NCBI RefSeq assembly: GCF_018614415.1
Contig: NZ_JAGGOO010000041.1
Span: 21,272-85,271 of the forward strand
Direction of reading: 5' to 3'
DNA length: 64,000 nt
Source: Streptomyces sp. ISL-12
GTDB lineage: Bacteria; Actinomycetota; Actinomycetes; Streptomycetales; Streptomycetaceae
Both the position numbers and the translations under genes were made by a program. The first letter of the stretch is position 1, and the number at the start of each line of letters is the position of its first letter. The notes under the pieces were generated by a model. That model was not told where the DNA came from, made no database searches, and was given only the letters and a program-made list of their open reading frames with translations. This document shows, piece by piece, positions 38,604-46,700 of the stretch.

Positions 38604-38605
38604 GG

Positions 38606-39352
38606 TCAGCCTTCCTCTCCTACGGGCGTCGCCGTCGCCCACACCGCGTCGAAGCTCTCGGCGTAGGTGTCGAACATGCCGCCTGTCTCGTGTCGGCGAA
38701 GATGCCATACGGGGGCGGCGTAGGCGTTGACACCCCAGACGTGTGCGTTGACGAGTTGCTGGTCGTCGACGCGGTAGAGGGAGTTGTAGAGCGTGGTGCT
38801 GTGAGTGCGGACTTCGATGCCGGGGGTGCCGGCGAGGGGCCTGTAGTGCATGAGCGCGAGGCGGCAGCGGGATTCGATGCCGTGGCCGAACCGCTCCTCT
38901 TGGCCGCGGGCTTGGACGGTGTCGCCGTCGGCGTCCCCGACCGCGACGCGGACGGTGCAGCCTTCGGCGGCACGTTCGGCGAGAAGTTCGTTCAGCCTCG
39001 GGCACGCCTCGTGGAGGAAGACGGCCGCGTAGACGAGGACGTCGATCCGTTCCCGGGCCTGGGCCATCAGGTCGGTGAACGCCGAGACCGGGATGTCGGC
39101 CCGCTGCTCGTAGAGCGCCACCAGCTCGGGACTGATGGCGCGGGCGGGGCGGGCCTGACGGAGCGCCGGCCAGAGTGCGTGCACGTCTTCTCCCAGAGCC
39201 TTGGCCGCCTGGAGGGCGGTGGCACGACGTGGGATACGCCCGAGGTTCACCCAGCGCTCGACCGACTTGGGGTCGACCTCGACCTGCTGAGCAAGTGCGG
39301 CGTACGTCCAGCCTCCCGCCGCCATGACGGCTCGTAGTCTCTCGTTCGGCAC
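38606..39352 (-). CDS. XRE-family regulator with PLD-like C-terminal domain
   Basis: 248 residues. N-terminal helix-turn-helix (about 1-60: TYAALAQQVEVDPKSVERWV, PRRATALQAAKALG). The C-terminal part (about 85-240) has a phospholipase-D-like pattern: IDVLVYAAVFLHEACP, TVRVAVGDADGD and THSTTLYNSLYRVDDQ, which sits where an HKD motif would be but lacks the Lys, so catalysis is doubtful. Seen in many streptomycetes next to a NUDIX gene. May sense a nucleotide and regulate; function unproven. Confidence 0.82.
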   Translation of the reverse strand: MPNERLRAVMAAGGWTYAALAQQVEVDPKSVERWVNLGRIPRRATALQAAKALGEDVHALWPALRQARPARAISPELVALYEQRADIPVSAFTDLMAQARERIDVLVYAAVFLHEACPRLNELLAERAAEGCTVRVAVGDADGDTVQARGQEERFGHGIESRCRLALMHYRPLAGTPGIEVRTHSTTLYNSLYRVDDQQLVNAHVWGVNAYAAPVWHLRRHETGGMFDTYAESFDAVWATATPVGEEG

Positions 39353-39383
39353 GAGTCTCCCCCTTCGCCCCAGGACGGCACCA

Positions 39384-39412
39384 GGGACGTTCTACACGGT
39401 GCAGGACGTCCC
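39384..39412. promoter_or_regulatory. Inverted repeat upstream of the XRE/PLD-like gene
   Basis: GGGACGT (39384-39390) and ACGTCCC (39406-39412) are perfect inverted arms with a 15-bp spacer, located 32-60 bp before the minus-strand start at 39352. A likely operator for self-control, not proven. Confidence 0.4.
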
Positions 39413-39607
39413 AAAGTGGGGTTTGGTGGCGGTTCCTTCGTCCCAGTGACCAGCGTGAGGATCGGTGCCGACCCTGCGGCGCCGACAGGCCCAGGGGCAC
39501 ACTTCAACGCCGCCGAGGAGCTTCACCGTGCGACTGAACGCCACCCCATGTGTTCCCGCCCTGCGACTGGACGCCCGGTCGTGCGCCGCCTCGCCGGGGT
39601 GGTCACG

Positions 39608-39850
39608 ATGACGGTCCCCACCCCTGATGCCGACGGACACACCCTCTCACCCGATGCCGGCGCCTTGGTGGTCGACCGGCGGAGCGGCAAGGTGGGCGTG
39701 GTGATGGGGCATGCGGGGCCGTACGTGCAGCTTCGGCCGCCGCACGGTGGCCGGGAATGGGACGTGCCACCCGAGGACCTGCGCCAGCCGACTTCAGCGG
39801 AGGAGTTGAGTGCGAAGGTGGCCCTGGCCAACCGGAGGTGGGGACGGTGA
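39608..39850 (+). CDS. Small conserved streptomycete protein
   Basis: About 80 residues from ATG 39608 (starts MTVPTPDADGHTL). A compact beta-rich domain, ALVVDRRSGKVGVVMGHAGPYVQLRPP then REWDVPPEDLR, common as a small gene near XRE regulators in Streptomyces. An in-frame GTG lies 9 nt upstream at 39599. Stop overlaps the next gene by 4 bp (GTGA). Function unknown. Confidence 0.72.
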   Translation: MTVPTPDADGHTLSPDAGALVVDRRSGKVGVVMGHAGPYVQLRPPHGGREWDVPPEDLRQPTSAEELSAKVALANRRWGR

Positions 39851-40083
39851 CCCCTCGCTCGGTCCTGCGCTACGAGACCTGGACCCTCCAGCCCGACCGC
39901 GAGCCGGACGCGGAGCCGGTCCTGTACGCGATGCAGTGTGCCGTGGACGGAGAGACCTCACCGACGAGCGAGGGCTTCACCGAACCGCAGGACTGGGTAC
40001 TGCGGCACTGCGGCCAGAACCCGTCCCACCACACCTACCGGGAGATCATCACCCGGCCCTGGCGGGCCTGGCGGCAGACCTGA
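39847..40083 (+). CDS. DUF7848-like small protein
   Basis: 78 residues. LRYETWTLQPDREPDAEPVLYAMQC then DWVLRHCGQNPSHHTYREI matches the small DUF7848-type proteins: an N-terminal strand pair, a CxxxxG-like turn, and a C-terminal WxxxH...H pattern that may bind metal or nucleic acid. GTG start overlaps the upstream stop, so the two small genes form an operon. Function unknown. Confidence 0.72.
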   Translation: MTPRSVLRYETWTLQPDREPDAEPVLYAMQCAVDGETSPTSEGFTEPQDWVLRHCGQNPSHHTYREIITRPWRAWRQT

Positions 40084-40274
40084 CCCGCCCCGCTCGCCCG
40101 GGCGCCGCACCGCGCTGACCCATCCGGCTCCCGTCCCTGCCGGACGCAATTGCAGAGCGCCGAACCAATCAGACACCGCGACCCCTGTTATCCACCAACA
40201 CAACAGCGGCGGCCCTCCACCGCCGTACACCCGATGCCTGTGATACTGATCATTTCTGAGGTGACGGGACCGGA

Positions 40275-40778
40275 TTACTCCGGGGCAAGAACTCCCAGTT
40301 CGACCTCCTCGAACACTCGGGGCCACCACCCTTCTTCGTCCTCGAACACCTCAGGATCGGCATCTTCAGCGGCGGCAACAGTACGTTCCACCAGCGAGTC
40401 GTACAAGTCGTCTTCTTCATGCACACCGGAACATACGAACAGCTCCCAGATGTACAGTATCCGCTGAAGTGAATTCAATGAGGTATTCACGCGGATGAAG
40501 CTACTCTGCTCATCCGCATACCCCTTCTTCATCCACACAGAACCGTCGGTCTTGGACAGGTAGTAGCTGTTGACTCCATCCTCGAAGTCACCCAGAAAAA
40601 CCAGAGGTCCCGTCGCAGGGCTCTCCGCCAGTTCCAACTCTCGGTCGGCGTTGCGCACGAACATGCGGTGCACGTCCTCCGGCAACCCCCGCTCCGACAG
40701 GAGTTCGACCTCGTCGCTGCCCAGTCCTGCCCTTCGCAAGGCCGCCACGTCATACGGTGACCACCGCACGTCACTCAC
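40275..40778 (-). CDS. SUKH (SMI1/KNR4)-like immunity protein
   Basis: 167 residues, probably the immunity protein for the RHS toxin. SUKH-like elements: GLPEDVHRMFVRNADREL, PLVFLGDFEDGVNSYYLSK, DGSVWMKKG and SSLNSLQRILYIWELF-like end helix. The GTG at 40778 has GGGAGG 6 nt upstream, starting 14 bp after the toxin stop. GC content is visibly lower than in core genes, as is common for exchangeable toxin/immunity modules. SUKH proteins are known partners of deaminase toxins. Confidence 0.8.
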   Translation of the reverse strand: MSDVRWSPYDVAALRRAGLGSDEVELLSERGLPEDVHRMFVRNADRELELAESPATGPLVFLGDFEDGVNSYYLSKTDGSVWMKKGYADEQSSFIRVNTSLNSLQRILYIWELFVCSGVHEEDDLYDSLVERTVAAAEDADPEVFEDEEGWWPRVFEEVELGVLAPE

Positions 40779-40792
40779 AGAAAACCTCCCAA

Positions 40793-43700
40793 TTACAACA
40801 GTCCTCGCCGGATAGCAGTCAGGCCGCGTTTTAGAGCGTTCATACCCGATCGCCTTCCCGCCCGGTCCGGACCGTAGGTGAAGCTGTATGTTACCGGCAC
40901 TCCCCCTGGGGCGTTCTTCCCGAGCCATGCGCTGCAGTTCTGGTAGTCGGAGCCGCAGGGCTCTAGCTCGGTGTAAATGCCCTTCAGGCTGTCATCGTCG
41001 AGGCCCAACGCGGACCATGCCTCGATCGCCAAACGCTCGGAGTGACGGCCGGAGCTGCGTCGTACTATGTAGTCCATCGCCCCTTCCCCGTTCTCATAGG
41101 CGACGACAGCCACGTTCCTGCCGCCCGACAACCACCCGTTGTCCTTGCGTGCCTGGATAGCAACTCGGCTGAGGTTGTCACCACCGTACTCGACCTGGGT
41201 AGCACCGCAATTATGGACAAGGACAGCGGATTCGCCCGCGAGAACGTAATAGGTGTGCAGGTCGCTGACGGTCAGGTTATGAACCGTCGCCCGCTGCGCC
41301 GTCCACCGTTCGATCGCCGTGATCTGGACGTACGTGCCGGCGCTGGTGCGCAGCCACTGGCCGGTCTTCAGGTCGGTGGCGTCGATCCACTCGCCCAGTT
41401 CGGGGACCCAGAAGGGGTGTCCGTCGGTGGCCGTGACCTCGGCGGTGGTGCCGTCGGGGGTGGTGATCTCGACCTTGACCAGGTGCTTGACGCCCTCGCC
41501 GAGGATCTCGGCGGTGACCGTCTCCACGGCCGTCTCGCCGGTCTCCGGGTCGGTGGCCAGGACCTTGTCGCCGTTCTCGATGTCCTCGATGGGCTTGGTG
41601 GTGCCGTCGGCCATCAGGACGAGGGTGCCGGGCACGAAGCTGTTCGGTTTCTTGCAGCCGATGCCTTCCCCGGAGGATTCTGACGACTCCCGGGTTTTGC
41701 CCGACGACTCGTCCTTGGCCCTGGCCTGCCGCGGTTTCGGCTCCGCCTTCTTCGCCGCCGCCTTCTGCGTCTTCTGGACGGCGTTGCCCGTCTTCCGCGC
41801 GGCTGCCTTGGCCTTGCGGGTGGCCGCCTCCTTGGCCTTCTTGCGCAGTTGGGCCGCCCGTTCGGCCGCCTTGCGCTTGGCCTCCTTCGCCTTGCGGGCC
41901 AGTTCGCGGGCCTTCTTGGCCATTTCGATGATCTTGCGGGCCTTCTCCTTGGCCTTCATCCACGCGTTGACCGCGCTCGCGATCCGCGACGCCGCCTTGA
42001 TGACCGAGGGGATCTTGGTCAGTTTCGTCCACGGGATCGCCTGGATGAACAGGCTGCCGCACGCCCACAGGTCACCCCGGGAGAAACAGCCGACCACGTC
42101 GTTCCAGCCGATGAAGTCCTTCAGCGCGGCCCAGCCGACCGAGAGGATGACGTCCGCCAGGGAGGTGTTCAGTTGGTTCTTCGCCCAGGCCTCCGCCGAG
42201 GCCGAGGGGCCGCCGTACTCGCTCGTGCCGCCCTCCGACGCCAGGCCGGTCGGGTCGGCGAAGGTGACCGGGTTGTTCTCGCAGTAGACGTACCCGTTCA
42301 TCTGGACCGGGTCCTCCAGGTCCAGGACCGGGTCGGCGGAGAGGAAGCGGCCCGTGTCCGGGTCGTACTCGCGGGCGCCCAGGTGGACCAGGCCGCTGCT
42401 CGCGTCGTCGCCGCCGCCGACGTAGCTCCGGTGGGAGCGCCACGTCGTCGACTCGGTGCGTTCCGCGCCGAACGGGTCGGTCTTGGAGAACTTGACCTTG
42501 TTGCCGGAGGCCAGCTCCACGTTGGCGTACGCGGTGCCGTTCTGGTCGGTGATCTGGACGGACAGGGACGAGGCGCTGGTGCCCTGCGCGTAGCGCATCA
42601 CCGTCGGGGCGCCCGCCTGGGAGTAGTAGCGCTCGGTGTAGGCGGGGGCGCCGGCCGCGTTGACCGAGATCGTCGACTCGCCCAGGTACAGGGTGCGTTC
42701 GGTGTTCGAGATCGCCATCAGGCGGGAGCCGTCGCCGCCGTAGACGTACGTCGTCTCGTTGTCCGGCAGCCACTGCTGGTTGGCGCCGGTGCCGCAGGTG
42801 TTCAGTTGCAGGTCGGTGCCGTCGGCCGAGTTGGACGACGGGACGTCCAGGCACTTGCCCGACGCGACGTGCTTCAGGGTCCCGGTGGCGGTCGCCGTCC
42901 ACTGCTGGGCCGCCGCGCCCGTGCAGTCGGCGATGACGACCGCCGTGCCGTTCGCGGTGGCGCCGCCCTTCGGGACCGCGCACTTACCGAGGATCTTCAG
43001 GGCGCCGGTCGACGGGTCGGCCGTGGAGGCCGAGTCGATGCGGAACTTCTGGGCCTTGCTGCCGTTGCAGGAGTACAGCTGGAGCGGGGTGCCGGCCGTC
43101 GTCAGCGCGCTGGACAGGTCCAGGCACTTGTCGGCCAGGCCCTGCCAGGCGCCGGCGCCGTTTTCGCCGAAGCCGGTGATCTTCTCGACCTGGCCGTCCC
43201 AGGTCCAGGCCAGGGCCTGTTCCGATCCGTCGTACGTGCGGGTGGTCGTGTTGCCCGCGTCGTCGTACGTCAGGGTCGTCGCCTCGGTGACCTGGGCGCC
43301 GGAGACCGCCTTGTAGGTCGAGGACATGCCGGTCAGGGTGTGCGGCTGGGTGCCGTCCGCCTTGCCGTAGGTGTAGGAGGTAGTGGCGTCGGCGGTGGTG
43401 TCCAGGCCGGGGTCGTGCTCGACCAGCTTGGTGCGGTTGCCGAGGGCGTCGTACGCGTAGCTCTGCCAGTAGCCGCTGTTGGCGTCGGTGACGTTGGTCG
43501 TGCCGTCCGAGTAGCTGGGGGCGGCTGTCTCCTTGCCGGTGACCTTGCACGCGGAGGGTGCGGTCCACGCCTCGGTGAGCTGGCCCAGTGCGTCGTAGTC
43601 GAAGCACTGGAGGTCCGTGACCTCGTTCGCGCGGTCGGCGATGGAGGTGACGTTGCCGGCCGGGTCGTAGGTGTAGCTGCGGGCGTTGACGCGGTGGCCG

Positions 43701-46700
43701 GTGACGGCCGTGGTGTCGCTGGTCGACTCGCGGTCCACGATGGCCTGGGTCAGTTCGCCCGTCGCCTCGTCGAAGAGGTTCGTCGTCCAGACCCGGTTCG
43801 GGTTCTCGCCGCTGACCGTCCGCAGGACCTGGCCGTACGGGGAGTACGAGGTGTCCGCGGTGTACCAGTCGGTGCCGGAGGTGGAGACCGGCAGGCCGTC
43901 CTCGTTGTAGCGGACCACCAGCTTCTCGGCGGGCAGGGTGCCCACGGCGGGGAGGTTGGTCGCCTCCAGGACGCCCAGGTCCGAGTACTCGAAGCTGTAG
44001 CGGTACGTCGGCTCCAGGCCGTAGGCCATGGCTACCGACTCGGGGATGGTGATCTCCTGGCCGGTCGGCTGGTAGTCGGCGGTGTAGCCGGTGACCGCGG
44101 TGGTGTAGGCGAGGCCGTCGGTGTAGCGGGTCTGCGAGGTGGGCAGGCCGGCGCCGCCGATGAGGGTGTCGTAGACCGTCTTGGCGAGGAGGGTGCCGGT
44201 GGCCGAGCCCTCGCGCTGCTCAATGGGACGGGAGAGCTTGTCGTAGACCGTGGCGACGGTGGTGTTCTCGTCCGCGACCAGCGTGGGGCGGTCCAGGTTG
44301 TCGTACTTGGTGGTCGTCGTGCCGGTGTCCGGGTCGACCGCCTTGGTCTGCCGGCCACGGGCGTCGTACGTCCAGCTCCAGGTGTTGCCCTCGGAGTCCT
44401 CCGCCTTCACCTGGTCGCCGCGCTCGTCGAACGTGTAGGTCGTCGAGCGGTGCGCGGCGCGCAGCGCGTCCGTGAACGTGTCGACGCGGACCGTGCGGCC
44501 CAGGGCGTCGGACCAGGTGCGCTGGGCGGTGGCGCCCTCGGGGTTGATGACGGTGGAGTAGTCGAGGCCGTACTCGTTGGTGGTGGCCTTCTCCTCGGCC
44601 TCCTCGCCGTTGAGATACGGCGTCTCGGTGAGGGTGCGGCCCAGGCCGTCGTAGGAGTACAGGGTGGCGTTGGGGACCTGGTAGTCCGAGGCCAGCTCGA
44701 ACAGGACCGTGGAGGGGTCGCCGACGTCGTAGTACGCGTTGTTGGTCTGGGCGATGGTGCCGTTGGCGCTGTAGAGGATGTCGGTGATCAGGCGTCCGCC
44801 GCCGACCGCCGGGTCCTGCTTCTGGCGTTCCCGGCCGAGGCCGTCGTAGATGACGGTGGAGACGTCGTAGTCGCCGTCGTCGGTGAGGGACTCGGTGGTC
44901 ACCGAGACCGGCTGGCCGATGGTCGTGTCGTAGGTGAACTTCGCCGACGGGGACTCGGACGTCGGGCGGGAGGGGGCCCACATCCGGGCGGCGCGGCCGA
45001 GGGCGTCGTACTCGTACGTCGTCGTCCGGCCGTTGATGTCCTCCTCGGTGAGGGAGACTCCGCGGCCGGGCTCGACCGTGGTGATCTCCTCCTGGCCGAG
45101 CGCGTTGGCGGTCTTGATCTGGAAGACCTGGCCGTCGTCGGGGACGTACGTCGTGACGTCCTTGTTCGTCTCGTCGTTCTCGGCGATGGCCTCGGCGTTG
45201 CGGGTGACCGTGGTGCGGCCGTAGCCGTCGTAGGTGACCTCGCCGTCCTTCACCCAGCCGCCGCCGTCACCGGTGATCGCCCAGGTGGTGGTGGCGTTGC
45301 CGGTGGTGGGGGCGTCGCCGTACGCGCCGCCGTCGTAGGCGACGCGGGAGCCGTCGATCCAGTCGGCGGCGGTCGCGGTGCCGGCCTCGTCGCAGGTGCC
45401 GGCGGTGGTCAGGGTCTGCTTGGCGAGGCCGATGAGGTGCTTGGCGGTGTTGTGGACGTACGACATGACCGTGCAGGTGTCGTCGTCCGGGTTGTCGCTC
45501 GCGGGGTCGGGCGACCAGTCGTTGTACTCGGTGACCTCGGTGGGCAGGCCGTAGGTTTCGTCGTACTCCGTGGCCGTGTAGAGGACGCGGGTCGTGCGCT
45601 TGTCGTCGCCGGTGCCGGAGGACCGGGTGTAGGTGAGCGACTCGGGGACCGTGATGCGCCAGGCCTTGAGGTCGGGAATGCCTCCGGAGCGGCTGCGGGA
45701 GGCCAGCAGCAGGGCCTTCGGCTTGTCGACCGTCCGGGTCAGCCAGTCGTCGGCGCCGGCGGTGGCCGAGGCGTATGTGAGGGTCTCGGCGACGCGGCCG
45801 GTGAAGGGTTCCTTGTCCTCCGCGATGACCGCGTCGGCGGCGTCCCTGACGGTGACCGAACGGGTGCTGCCGTCGGGAAGCTTGTCGCCGTCCATGCCGC
45901 GGAAGTAGCGGGTCTCGGTCATGCCCCGCTCGGTGGACATCAGCGGGGTGTCGCTGTCGTCGCCGGTGTAGGTGCGGACCCGGGCGAAGCCGCGCCACTG
46001 GTCGTAGGTGCGGGTCTTCTTCTTGGAGAACTCCGCCTGGTTCAGCGCCCAGGCGCCGCCGTCGAGGTACTCGTACGTGGTGGTGACCGGGTCGACGCCG
46101 GTGAGGGCGGGGAGTTCCTGGACGGACTCGACGACGTACTTGTGGAACCAGTCGATGGTCTCCACGTCGGGGTCGGCGTTCCAGTACACCGGGAAGCACA
46201 GGCCGGTGTTCTCCTCGGGCTTCGGGAAGCCGCTGCCGGTCTTGCAGGCGCCGGTCGGTGCCTTGTAAGTGACGACGGTCTCGCCGCCGTACTCGCTGAC
46301 GACCCGGGCGACGCGCAGCCGGTCGAAGGCGGGGTTGGGGTCGTTCGCGCCTTCCTTGACCCGGTTGGGCATGGGCTGGCTGTTGGCGAGGAACTGCACC
46401 GGGTTCAGTGCGATGGCTTCGGAGTCCGTGCCGTAGCCGGTGCGGGTGATGGACTCCAGCCAGAGGGCGGTGCCCTCGTCGGTGAGGTCGGCGGGCAGGG
46501 ACTGCTGGAGGGTCCAGCTGTCCACCTTGGACAGGGCGGTGGAGCCCTGGGTGCGCTGCGTCAGGGTGGTCACCTGGGCGAGGCGCTTGCGCGACCAGAA
46601 GGTGGGGACCGGGACGTAGCACTCCTTGCCGGCGGCGCAGTACAGGTCGGCCGGGGTGTCGTACCAGATGCGGTTCTTGGCGAAGTCACCGGAGGCGAAG

